From an uncultured Christensenellaceae bacterium (GTDB taxonomy: Bacteria > Bacillota > Clostridia > Christensenellales > CAG-314), in NCBI GenBank assembly GCA_910586625.1, contig CAJUIZ010000004.1:88419-152418 (forward strand): 64,000 nt of DNA. Direction: 5' to 3'. Position numbers and translations under genes: made by a program. Below the pieces are notes generated by a model. It ran no database searches. It worked only from the letters and a program-made list of their open reading frames with translations, and was not told the DNA's origin. Shown one piece after another: positions 8,262 through 15,749 of this stretch (position 1 is its first letter; every line of letters starts with the position of its first letter).

Positions 8262-9476
8262 TCACTTGCCCTCCGAAACGTTGTCAGTTACCATATTGTT
8301 CTTGCCGATTACGGCGCGTTTGCCGATTTTTACTTCCGCTCCGATTAGCGTTACTCCGCCCGAACAGTATTTGGAAAGATATGCGTCGTCGTCCGTCAAA
8401 CCTATTTGAGCGCGCTCGCCTATTACGCAATAGGACGCAAGTATTGAATTTTTGATTTTTGCCCCTTTGCCGATTTTTACGCCGCTCATAACGATGGAAT
8501 TCTCCACTTCCGCGCCTTCGTCTATTTGCACTCCGTCGAATATAATGCTGTGCGTTACCTTGCCGTCAATATAGCAGCCTTCGGTAATAAAGCTGTTTTT
8601 TACTTCGCAATGCGCGTCGAGAAAGTGCGGGCTTTCCAAGGGACTTTTGGACAAAATAGGGAAGTCTTCGTCGTACAAGTCCAAGCTGTCGTCGTCCAGC
8701 AAATCCATATTGGACTGCCACAGACTTTCGACGGTACCTACGTCCTTCCAGTAGCCCTTGAACTTGTAGCCGTACATTTTTGCACCGTCGTTCAACATCT
8801 TGGGAATTATATTCTTGCCGAAATCGTTATCCGACGACGGATTGGCTTCGTCGTCGATTAGCTCTTTACGCAGCCTGCTCCAAGTAAACACGTATATACC
8901 CATAGAAGCCGTGTCGCTTTGGGGATGGGCGGGTTTTTCTTCGAAGGTGACGATACGGTTTGTATCGTCCGTTTGCAAAATGCCGAAACGGGACGCTTCT
9001 TCGATAGGCACGGGAATCATCGCTATCGTGCAATCCGCTTCCGTTTGCTTGTGCTGCTCGATCATATTGCTGTAATTCATCTTGTATATATGATCGCCCG
9101 ACAGTATCAAAACGTAGTCGGGATTGAACTTGTCGATGAATTCGATATTTTGATAAATGGCGTTTGCGGTACCCTTGTACCACTCGCCCTGTTTTTCCTT
9201 CATATACGGGGGCAAAAGAAAAACTCCGCCGTTGTTCCTGTCCAAGTCCCACGGCTGACCGCTGCCTATGTAGGTGTTAAGCTCCAACGGCTTGTACTGC
9301 GTAAGCACGCCAACCGTGTCGATACCCGAAAGGGTGCAATTGGTAAGCGGAAAATCGATTATGCGGTATTTGCCGCCGAACTGCACCGCAGGCTTGGCTA
9401 TGTTACGGGTTAGAACGCCCAAACGGCTGCCTTGACCGCCTGCCAGTATCATAGCGATACATTCTTTGTTTTTCAT
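8262..9476 (-). CDS. glgC: Glucose-1-phosphate adenylyltransferase, catalytic subunit
   Basis: Makes ADP-glucose from ATP and glucose-1-phosphate, the committed step of glycogen synthesis. The catalytic signature AGGQGSRL (about 13-20) is intact, with PAVQFGGKYRIIDF, SGDHIYKM and the GTANAIYQN stretch, and a C-terminal hexapeptide-repeat domain. At 404 residues the length is normal. The start has AAGGGGG upstream. It follows yhbY by 18 bp and heads the glgC-glgD-glgA block. Confidence 0.97.
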   Translation of the reverse strand: MKNKECIAMILAGGQGSRLGVLTRNIAKPAVQFGGKYRIIDFPLTNCTLSGIDTVGVLTQYKPLELNTYIGSGQPWDLDRNNGGVFLLPPYMKEKQGEWYKGTANAIYQNIEFIDKFNPDYVLILSGDHIYKMNYSNMIEQHKQTEADCTIAMIPVPIEEASRFGILQTDDTNRIVTFEEKPAHPQSDTASMGIYVFTWSRLRKELIDDEANPSSDNDFGKNIIPKMLNDGAKMYGYKFKGYWKDVGTVESLWQSNMDLLDDDSLDLYDEDFPILSKSPLESPHFLDAHCEVKNSFITEGCYIDGKVTHSIIFDGVQIDEGAEVENSIVMSGVKIGKGAKIKNSILASYCVIGERAQIGLTDDDAYLSKYCSGGVTLIGAEVKIGKRAVIGKNNMVTDNVSEGK

Positions 9477-9494
9477 AAAATCCCCCTTATGGCG

Positions 9495-9788
9495 TTAGAA
9501 TTCGATATGTTCGATATTTTCCTTATCGCTTCTTTTGTACACCACGAAGCGGTTGCCTACGCATAATACGGGCTCGCAGCCGAGTCTTTCGCATACTTCG
9601 CGGCACATATCCTTTGCCGAAAGCGTGCAGCTTTGCAAGGACGCGACCTTGACCAACTCGTAATGGTACAGCGCCGTGTCTATTTCCTTCAATACGTTTT
9701 CCGTCAGTTCTTCCTTGCCGACCGTAACGGACGGACGAAGCGCGTTTGCAAGCGCTTTGAGTTTGCTTCTTTGCTTGGTAGTAATCAT
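9495..9788 (-). CDS. yhbY: YhbY-family (CRM domain) RNA-binding protein
   Basis: Small (97-residue) KH-like CRM protein associated with pre-50S ribosomal particles. It shows the family pattern LTTKQR-like start, LRPSVTVGKEELTENVLKEI and a C-terminal GNRFVVYKRS strand. The start at 9788 is chosen because an AAAAGGA ribosome binding site is correctly placed and the family begins there. The frame is open further upstream to 9938, but that extension has no family match. The obg-yhbY order is conserved in Bacillota and supports a ribosome-assembly role. Confidence 0.92.
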   Translation of the reverse strand: MITTKQRSKLKALANALRPSVTVGKEELTENVLKEIDTALYHYELVKVASLQSCTLSAKDMCREVCERLGCEPVLCVGNRFVVYKRSDKENIEHIEF

Positions 9789-9939
9789 AATTTTTCCTTT
9801 TTCGGCAAATGCCGATATTTTGTAAAATGCCGCCGCAATAGAATTTTCCATCAAACGTCTTACAGCGTTGTCGGACGAAACGGCATTGAAATGCGTTTGC
9901 TTTGTCACGCGACGTTTCGAAGAGTACGAGTTCGGCAAA

Positions 9940-11199
9940 CTACAATATAAGCTCGAACTCGATTTCGCCGATAATTACTGTATCGCCGTCCTTGGCTCCC
10001 GCTTGCTTTAACGCAGTTTCAACGCCGCGAGTCTTGATTACCTTTTGGAAATAGCGGAAACTGTCGTAATCGTCAAGGTCTACCTTGCGGGACAGCTCGT
10101 CCACAAGACTGCCGACAACTTCGTAAACGCTTGCGTCAAGCTTTACCACTTCGAAGCTGCCGTCTTCTTCCTTTTGCAGCCTGTACGGCTCGAATTGCAT
10201 CGGCTGCGCCGCGGGAGCGGTTTTAAGCGCGTCCGCAACGGCGGCAATAAACTCGTTAACCCCTTCGTGAATAATAGTCGTCATAGGTATCACGGTATAT
10301 TTGCCGTATTCCGCCTTGAAGCGTACAAGATTTTCATCCGCTTGGGGCATATCCATCTTGTTGGCGACTACAATCATAGGCAGGCTGCGCAGAGACGCGT
10401 CGTAGCCGAATATCTCGCTGTTGATTGCAGCGAAATCCGCAACGGGGTCGCGTCCTTCGCTTCCGGACATATCCAGTACGTGAACGAGCAGCCGAGTACG
10501 TTCGATATGCCGCAAAAAGCTGTGACCGAGACCAAGGCCTTCGCTTGCGCCTTCGATCAATCCCGGAATATCCGCAATAACAAAGGTTTCGTCGCGAAAG
10601 CTTACAACGCCCAAATTGGGCGACAATGTAGTAAAATGATAATTGGCGATTTTCGGTTTTGCGTCGGATACTACGGACAACAACGTACTTTTGCCGACGT
10701 TGGGGAAGCCCACCAGCCCTACGTCGGCGATGGTTTTCAGTTCCAATACCACTTCGTATTCCTGTGTTTTGACTCCCAATTCCGCAAAGGATGGCGATTG
10801 ACGGCGAGACGTTGCAAAGTGATGATTACCGCGTCCGCCCTTGCCGCCGACCAATACGACTTCGCGCTGACCGTCTGCGAACATATCGGCAATCACGTCG
10901 CCGTCTACGCTCTTGATAACCGTACCGACGGGAACCTTTACTTCGATATCGGTACCCTTCTTACCGTAGCAATTCTTTCTGCCGCCGTTTTCGCCGTTAC
11001 CCGCGCGAAAATGCTTTTGGTAATGAAAAGCGTTGAGCGTGTTTTCGGAATGAGTGGCTACGAATATTACGTCTCCGCCCTTGCCGCCGTCTCCGCCGTC
11101 CGGTCCGCCGTTGGGCACGTATTTTTCCGTATGCAGGCTGGCGGAGCCGTCTCCGCCGTTACCCGACTTGATATATATCTTTACTTTGTCGATAAACAT
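9940..11199 (-). CDS. obg: Ribosome assembly GTPase Obg/CgtA
   Basis: Essential GTPase in 50S maturation and stress control. The 419-residue protein has three domains: glycine-rich Obg fold (1 to about 158; GGDGG and KGGRGNHHF motifs), the G domain (about 160-330; GFPNVGKSTL P-loop, DIPGLIEGA, NKMD) and a C-terminal OCT domain. The start at 11199 (MFIDKVKIY) has AAGGAAGG upstream and matches the family N-terminus. It overlaps the 3' end of the upstream oxidoreductase gene by 19 bp, implying coupled translation. Confidence 0.97.
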   Translation of the reverse strand: MFIDKVKIYIKSGNGGDGSASLHTEKYVPNGGPDGGDGGKGGDVIFVATHSENTLNAFHYQKHFRAGNGENGGRKNCYGKKGTDIEVKVPVGTVIKSVDGDVIADMFADGQREVVLVGGKGGRGNHHFATSRRQSPSFAELGVKTQEYEVVLELKTIADVGLVGFPNVGKSTLLSVVSDAKPKIANYHFTTLSPNLGVVSFRDETFVIADIPGLIEGASEGLGLGHSFLRHIERTRLLVHVLDMSGSEGRDPVADFAAINSEIFGYDASLRSLPMIVVANKMDMPQADENLVRFKAEYGKYTVIPMTTIIHEGVNEFIAAVADALKTAPAAQPMQFEPYRLQKEEDGSFEVVKLDASVYEVVGSLVDELSRKVDLDDYDSFRYFQKVIKTRGVETALKQAGAKDGDTVIIGEIEFELIL

Positions 11200-12338
11200 A
11201 ATCCTTCCTTTATTTTCCGAACGGCGTTCAGTCCGTCCGCTACGGCATCGGCTACAAGCCTGCCGCCCTTGGCGTCGCCGCCCAAGTATACGTTGCCGTA
11301 CTGCCAATAATCTTCTCTGTTTACTTCACGTCCGCCGATTACCGTTTTGTCGAACGCGCTTCCCGTTGCGGAAACCACGTAATCGGCAACCAATGTAAAT
11401 TCTCGGTCGGTAACGGTCAGCTTGCCGCGCCCTTCGGATACCGTCTCGGCAACGGTAAACGCCAAACCGTCGGCAGTTTGCTGCAATTTTATCGGCGCGG
11501 CGTTGAACACAAACCGCGCGCCTTCGCGTTCGGCGGAGCATACTTCCCTATCGAATGCAGGCATATCGGCGCGCGTTCGGCGGTAGACGACGGTAACGTC
11601 GCACCCCTTGAATAACGCCAATCTCGCGCAGTCCACGGCGGAATTGCCGCCGCCCACGACTATCACTCTTTTTACGCCGAAATCTCCCTGCAAAAAATCC
11701 TTGTAATTACAGGCAAGCTCTTGCCCAACAACGCCTAATCCGTAGTCGGCAGTAAGACCAGTCGCCACGTACACGGCGTCAAACCGCCCTTGAAGCCGTG
11801 CAAGCTCTTGCGTGCCTATTTGCTTGTTTTCAACCGTAATCTTGCCGTAAACGGCGTTTTTAACCCGTAAAAGCGCCTGCTCGGGCAGTCGGAAAGACGG
11901 TATAAGCGACAAGGTTGACAGAAGTTCGCCGCGCTCGTAAACGGTGACTTCCGCACCCTGCTCGTACGCCTTGACAGCGCAGGTAACGCCGGAAACTCCG
12001 CCGCCGACAATTGCCAATCGAAGACCTTGCATTTCGCCGCCCAACCGTTCGACTTCGTACGGATAGCGCGCAAAAACTTCACGTTCGACAAGCCCGACGT
12101 CTAAGGCTTGTCCGCGTTTGTTAAGAATACAATTGCCCGAGCATTGCTTATCGCGCGGGCATACGTAACCGCATATCTCGCCGAAGGGATGACCGACGAG
12201 CCTGACCGCTTGACGGAATCGACCTTCGCGAACAAGCCGAAGAAAGGCGGGGATATCGTTGCCGACGGGACAATACGTCTTACACGACGGCTTGACGCAG
12301 TTAAGACAACGTTCGCTTTCGGCGGTATAATCAAACAC
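11181..12338 (-). CDS. GltD-like FAD/NAD(P)-dependent oxidoreductase
   Basis: Related to the small subunit of glutamate synthase and to the NfnB/PreT-type flavoproteins. The N-terminus is a Fer4_20 iron-sulfur domain (CLNCVKPSCKTYCP at about 12-25; CPRDKQCSGNC further on). Then come an FAD dinucleotide motif (VGGGVSG), an NAD(P) motif (VGGGNSAVDCARLALFKG) and a final FAD contact (YVVSATG ... GGDAKGG). No large GltB-type subunit is adjacent, so it need not be glutamate synthase. The start is the GTG at 12338: AAGGAG lies 7 nt upstream, and it overlaps nth by 8 bp. An ATG at 12371 lacks a binding site. About 385 residues. Confidence 0.85.
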   Translation of the reverse strand: MFDYTAESERCLNCVKPSCKTYCPVGNDIPAFLRLVREGRFRQAVRLVGHPFGEICGYVCPRDKQCSGNCILNKRGQALDVGLVEREVFARYPYEVERLGGEMQGLRLAIVGGGVSGVTCAVKAYEQGAEVTVYERGELLSTLSLIPSFRLPEQALLRVKNAVYGKITVENKQIGTQELARLQGRFDAVYVATGLTADYGLGVVGQELACNYKDFLQGDFGVKRVIVVGGGNSAVDCARLALFKGCDVTVVYRRTRADMPAFDREVCSAEREGARFVFNAAPIKLQQTADGLAFTVAETVSEGRGKLTVTDREFTLVADYVVSATGSAFDKTVIGGREVNREDYWQYGNVYLGGDAKGGRLVADAVADGLNAVRKIKEGLCLSTK

Positions 12339-12963
12339 GGTAATGCTCCTTGTAGTATTTGCAGTATTCATTTACGCTACACGCCGCGCAGTTGGGATTT
12401 TGCGATTTGCAAACATACCGCCCGTGCAGCAAAATATAGTGATGAGAATCCGCCCATTTTTCAGACGGGATTGCCCGCATAAGCTGTTTTTCCGTTTCCA
12501 AAACGTTGGCGGCGTTTACTATCCCAAGACGGTTGGACACGCGGAATACGTGAGTATCCACTGCGATAGCTTGTCCGCCGAAAGCGACGGCGTACACTAC
12601 GTTTGCGGTCTTGCGCCCCACGCCTTTGAGACTTTGCAAAGATTTTAGGTCGTTTGGAACCTTACCGCCGAACCTGTCCAGCAAATCCTGCGACATTTCT
12701 TTCAAATACGTCGCCTTGCTGTGGTAAAATCCGCAGGAATGTATCAGCTCTTCGATACGTTCGAGCGGAAGCGCGGCCATTTTGTCGGGTGTATCGGCTT
12801 GGGCAAATAAAGCGGGCGTGACGGCGTTTACACGTTTGTCCGTACACTGCGCGGACAGTATTACCGCGACTAAAAGCTGGTAAGGGGAATTGAAAACCAA
12901 TTCGCTCTTAGCGTCGGGGAAATCTTGCGATAATCGATAAAGTATCTTGTCCGTAGCCGTCAT
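12331..12963 (-). CDS. nth: Endonuclease III (DNA glycosylase/AP lyase)
   Basis: Base-excision repair enzyme removing oxidised pyrimidines. The helix-hairpin-helix LKGVGRKTANVV contains catalytic Lys118, and VDTHVFRV gives Asp136. The C-terminal [4Fe-4S] cluster ligands follow C-x6-C-x2-C-x5-C exactly (C185, C192, C195, C201). At 210 residues the length is normal. A good AAGGA site precedes the ATG. It is the first gene of the minus-strand run that continues to the glg genes. Confidence 0.96.
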   Translation of the reverse strand: MTATDKILYRLSQDFPDAKSELVFNSPYQLLVAVILSAQCTDKRVNAVTPALFAQADTPDKMAALPLERIEELIHSCGFYHSKATYLKEMSQDLLDRFGGKVPNDLKSLQSLKGVGRKTANVVYAVAFGGQAIAVDTHVFRVSNRLGIVNAANVLETEKQLMRAIPSEKWADSHHYILLHGRYVCKSQNPNCAACSVNEYCKYYKEHYRV

Positions 12964-13013
12964 ACAGTCGTCCTTTTCTTTTGTTTTGAATTACAGCATC
13001 GTGCAATAAAGAT

Positions 13014-13042
13014 ATTATACACTAATTCTCTGCATATTTCAA
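13014..13042 (-). promoter_or_regulatory. Promoter for the nth-led operon
   Basis: Minus strand: TTGAAA (13037-13042), 17-bp spacer, TATAAT (13014-13019), about 50 bp upstream of nth. It probably drives nth, the oxidoreductase, obg and yhbY, and perhaps the glg genes, which are closely packed downstream. Confidence 0.65.
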
Positions 13043-13055
13043 TACTTTAACGAAA

Positions 13056-13307
13056 CTAAATGCGAGTTAAAGTAGTACCGTTCAAGGTTACGCGCGCCAA
13101 ATAAAAACCGACGAAGGTCTCGCCGAGAGACAGTGTGGCGCGAACGGCGGACAATGCGTCGCGGGAAAACTTGACGGACAGTCCGCACCCCACGTTGGCT
13201 GATCTGGGCGTGGATATCAACGCGCAGTTGACCCCTTTGTTAAGCAGATAATTGTAAGCGCTTATCGTTACGCTTCTCGAACGGTATATTGCAATTACGT
13301 ATTCCAT
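13056..13307 (-). CDS. DUF3343 protein, putative sulfur/selenium carrier
   Basis: An 83-residue protein of the DUF3343 family, annotated as putative Se/S carrier. It begins with the typical IAIYRSRSVTISAYNYL and has a conserved cysteine in the motif ISTPRSANVGCGLSVKF (about residue 41). Family members are usually encoded beside cysteine desulfurases and TusA/YedF-like proteins in Clostridia. Here it diverges from a cysteine desulfurase gene starting at 13453, but no yedF, selD or selB is visible nearby. The TAGGAGGATAGC sequence upstream is a strong ribosome binding site. Confidence 0.85.
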   Translation of the reverse strand: MEYVIAIYRSRSVTISAYNYLLNKGVNCALISTPRSANVGCGLSVKFSRDALSAVRATLSLGETFVGFYLARVTLNGTTLTRI

Positions 13308-13452
13308 TGCTATCCTCCTATGTAAAAGTAGGACGTTACGCCCGCTTTACGCCCTTTCCCAAGGTTCGTTGGCATAGTGTTAAAATTTCCCCGTAAAATA
13401 TATTACTGTAAAAAACGCAAAATAGTTAAAATTTATGCAATTAGGGGCAAAA

Positions 13453-14589
13453 ATGATTTATTTAGACAATGCTGCAACTACAAATTACAAACCGCAATGC
13501 GTAATAGACGCAGTAACGGAAACGATTACAAGGTATCCGTTTAACCCCAACCGCGGCGGACACAAACAAGCGTTGGAGCTGGAACGGAAGCTGTACCAAA
13601 CGCGCAAAAAGCTGTCGCTGCTGTGTCATAACGATTCGGAAAAGCACGTGGCGTTTACAAGCGGCTGCACCGAAGCGTTGAATTTGGGTATTCTCGGCAC
13701 GGCAAGACGCGGACACGTGATAGTATCTTGCTACGAACACAATTCCGTATTGCGTCCGCTTATGCAGCTGCATAAGCGCGGCTTTATAACCCTGTCCGTA
13801 GCCCAAGCGGACGAGAACGGCGACGTGCGCGCGGAAGAAATCGAGCGTTTGTTACAAAAAGATACGTATCTGCTATGCGTTTCGCACGCATCCAACGTAA
13901 ACGGTAAAAGTCAAAAACTGTACGCTTTGGGAGAACTCGCGAGACAGAAGAATTTACTTTTTTTAGTGGACTGCGCGCAAAGCGTAGGGTATTTTCCAAT
14001 AGATATGTCGAAATGCAACGTAGATATGGTAGCCGTCGCCGGACACAAGGGACTGCACGGCATACAAGGCGCAGGCGCGCTTGTCTTTAACGAGCGGTCT
14101 ACGCCCCGACCTGTAAAATTCGGCGGAACAGGATCGGAAAGTCATCTGTACTACCAACCGAACACTATCCCCGACAGCTTAGAATCGGGCACGTTGCCCT
14201 GCCCCGCCATAATGGCTATGGACGCAGGAATAGACTACTGGCTGTCCAACTGGCAAACCAACGCCGAACTAATTGCGGAAAACGAAAAGCTGATATGGGA
14301 CGGGCTGACGGAAATACCCAACGTAAGGCTGTACTCGCAGCAAAATAAAAGCGGAATAGTAGCCTTCAACGTAGGAAACGCCGACAGCAACGAAATAGCC
14401 GACGAGCTGTCCGAGAGCTACGACATAGCCGTACGCGGCGGACTGCAATGCGCGCCGCTTACGCACAAGCACTTGGGAACGTTCGAGCAGGGCGTAGTGA
14501 GAGCTTCGGTAAGCTGCGTAACTACGAAAGACGAATGCTACCGTTTTCTTAACGCCGTGGATACCATAACCCGCAGACTGACGCGTTGA
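13453..14589 (+). CDS. Class V aminotransferase-fold cysteine desulfurase (SufS/CsdB-like)
   Basis: PLP enzyme of 378 residues that most likely takes sulfur (or selenium) from cysteine. MIYLDNAATT is the family start; HKG with PLP-Lys199 (AVAGHKGLHG), Asp173 of DCAQSVG and the persulfide cysteine Cys333 in RGGLQCAP are all visible. The start at 13453 is preferred over the ATG at 13435 because AGGGGC is correctly placed for it. The divergent DUF3343 gene is the likely partner. No SufU/IscU scaffold lies next to it, so it is probably the stand-alone type rather than the main Fe-S assembly enzyme. Confidence 0.88.
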   Translation: MIYLDNAATTNYKPQCVIDAVTETITRYPFNPNRGGHKQALELERKLYQTRKKLSLLCHNDSEKHVAFTSGCTEALNLGILGTARRGHVIVSCYEHNSVLRPLMQLHKRGFITLSVAQADENGDVRAEEIERLLQKDTYLLCVSHASNVNGKSQKLYALGELARQKNLLFLVDCAQSVGYFPIDMSKCNVDMVAVAGHKGLHGIQGAGALVFNERSTPRPVKFGGTGSESHLYYQPNTIPDSLESGTLPCPAIMAMDAGIDYWLSNWQTNAELIAENEKLIWDGLTEIPNVRLYSQQNKSGIVAFNVGNADSNEIADELSESYDIAVRGGLQCAPLTHKHLGTFEQGVVRASVSCVTTKDECYRFLNAVDTITRRLTR

Positions 14590-14610
14590 CGTCCATTGAG
14601 AAATGTAAAC

Positions 14611-14647
14611 AAAAACGGCTTAAAACAAAACGTTTTAAGCCGTTTTT
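14611..14647. terminator. Bidirectional terminator
   Basis: AAAAACGGCTTAAAAC and GTTTTAAGCCGTTTTT form a 16-bp perfect stem with a 5-nt loop and A/T tracts on both sides. It serves the desulfurase gene (+) and the converging gene ending at 14656 (-). Confidence 0.9.
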
Positions 14648-14655
14648 GTATGTAA

Positions 14656-15012
14656 TTACAGTTTTAACAGTTCTTCCAACAAGCCGTTCAGACGCGAGCG
14701 CTGTTCGGCGTTCAAAAGCGGCGTTACACGCTTAGCGAAAGCGATAAGCTGCTCGTTGGTTAAGTTGCCGCGAGCTTTTTGCTCGATAACGTTGTTGACT
14801 ATGTCCTTTACAAGCTGTCCTTCCCCTTCGCGCTCGTATTTAGATGCAAGACGTTTCATTTCTTCCACCCTTGTAGCGTAGTCGTCCTTGGGCGTGTTGC
14901 TTACGGGCGTTTCGCGCTGCGGCTGTCGGTCGCGGGGCTGTTCCTGCTTGCCGTCGCTGTAATTAGAGCGTTGATTGACGAAAATGTTGCGCGGATCTTG
15001 ATTATTTGCCAT
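14656..15012 (-). CDS. Hypothetical protein with disordered N-terminus, 118 residues
   Basis: No family recognised. Residues 1 to about 45 are rich in Q, R, N and P and look disordered. Residues 46-118 look like amphipathic helices, ending in a leucine-rich helix (LNGLLEELLKL). There is no signal peptide or membrane segment. CAAGGAGAG at good spacing supports the ATG. It is divergent from the unknown gene at 15104 across 91 bp containing two TATAAT boxes, so the pair is probably co-regulated. It may be a small structural or adaptor protein; that is inference. Confidence 0.7.
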   Translation of the reverse strand: MANNQDPRNIFVNQRSNYSDGKQEQPRDRQPQRETPVSNTPKDDYATRVEEMKRLASKYEREGEGQLVKDIVNNVIEQKARGNLTNEQLIAFAKRVTPLLNAEQRSRLNGLLEELLKL

Positions 15013-15050
15013 AAAATAAGTACTCTCCTTGAAAACAATGGTTACTATAA

Positions 15051-15070
15051 ATTATATGTCGGCATATAAT
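15051..15070. promoter_or_regulatory. Back-to-back -10 boxes of a divergent promoter
   Basis: TATAAT occurs on the minus strand at 15051-15056 (towards the gene at 14656-15012) and on the plus strand at 15065-15070 (towards 15104). The -35 elements are poor on both sides. Confidence 0.45.
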
Positions 15071-15103
15071 GTAATGATTACAAAATTTTAGGGGGAACAC
15101 AGG

Positions 15104-15502
15104 GTGAATTTGTCTACCGTTGCGTTGATACTGCTTGCTTGGCAGCTGCTGAGCAAAAAAAGCGCGCCGTCCGCTTCTCCCTTAGACAATTTGTCGCAAT
15201 TTATGTCCGACGACACCAAAAGTATTTTGGACTGTGTGGAAAAGCTTTCGAATAAAGACGCTACCAAAGAAGACAAAACGGGCGCAATCTTCCAAATGAT
15301 GACTAACCCTGCAGTGATGAGCGTAGCGGAAGGTCTGTTCAAGAAAAAAGACGAACCTGCGCCCGTGGTTAACGACGAAGGCTACAAATTCGAAACTCCG
15401 TCCAAAGACAGTCAAGAATTTTTCCGCCCGATAGACAACATAGCGGACGCGGAAATAAAGCATAAATTGTACTGGTTTTACGATAATTGGTATGTGAAAT
15501 AG
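15104..15502 (+). CDS. Hypothetical protein with one N-terminal hydrophobic segment, 132 residues
   Basis: No family recognised. Residues 2-16 (LSTVALILLAWQLL) form a short membrane anchor or uncleaved signal; the rest is hydrophilic and helical, ending in an aromatic stretch (LYWFYDNWYVK). The GTG start has AGGGGG upstream. It pairs divergently with the disordered/helical protein at 14656-15012. The conserved-looking aromatic C-terminus and membrane anchor suggest an envelope-associated role, which I cannot specify. Confidence 0.7.
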   Translation: MNLSTVALILLAWQLLSKKSAPSASPLDNLSQFMSDDTKSILDCVEKLSNKDATKEDKTGAIFQMMTNPAVMSVAEGLFKKKDEPAPVVNDEGYKFETPSKDSQEFFRPIDNIADAEIKHKLYWFYDNWYVK

Positions 15503-15703
15503 CTCGCGCGCCCATCAAAACGATTTCGCATTACATAAAGAAAAAATATTATATCCGAAATTATTATCCAAACAATCGACGCAGTTCGCTCGCTTTATAC
15601 CAAGCAAGCTCGCTCTAAGTAAAAAGCGTTCAATGCGACGTTAAAAAGCGGCAAGAAAAAGCTCCTTGTTTTGCGCTTTGTCGAATTACAAATAATACAT
15701 ACG
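15503..15703. other. Non-coding stretch
   Basis: About 200 bp between converging transcription units. No open frame with a ribosome binding site, tRNA or repeat is seen. Confidence 0.5.
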
Positions 15704-15738
15704 TATAAAAAGCCTGTTTCGCAAACGAAACAGGCTTT
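15704..15738 (-). terminator. Terminator after the S41 protease gene
   Basis: AAAGCCTGTTTCG and CGAAACAGGCTTT form a perfect 13-bp stem around CAAA. Read on the minus strand it is followed by TTTTATA. Confidence 0.85.
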
Positions 15739-15749
15739 GATTTATTTTA

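Noticed and set aside
9789..9938. N-terminal extension of yhbY
   Set aside because: In frame, but unlike any YhbY protein, while the ATG at 9788 has a correct ribosome binding site.
10045..11310. A 421-codon plus-strand frame
   Set aside because: Antisense to obg, whose protein is conserved end to end; no ribosome binding site. A product of codon bias.
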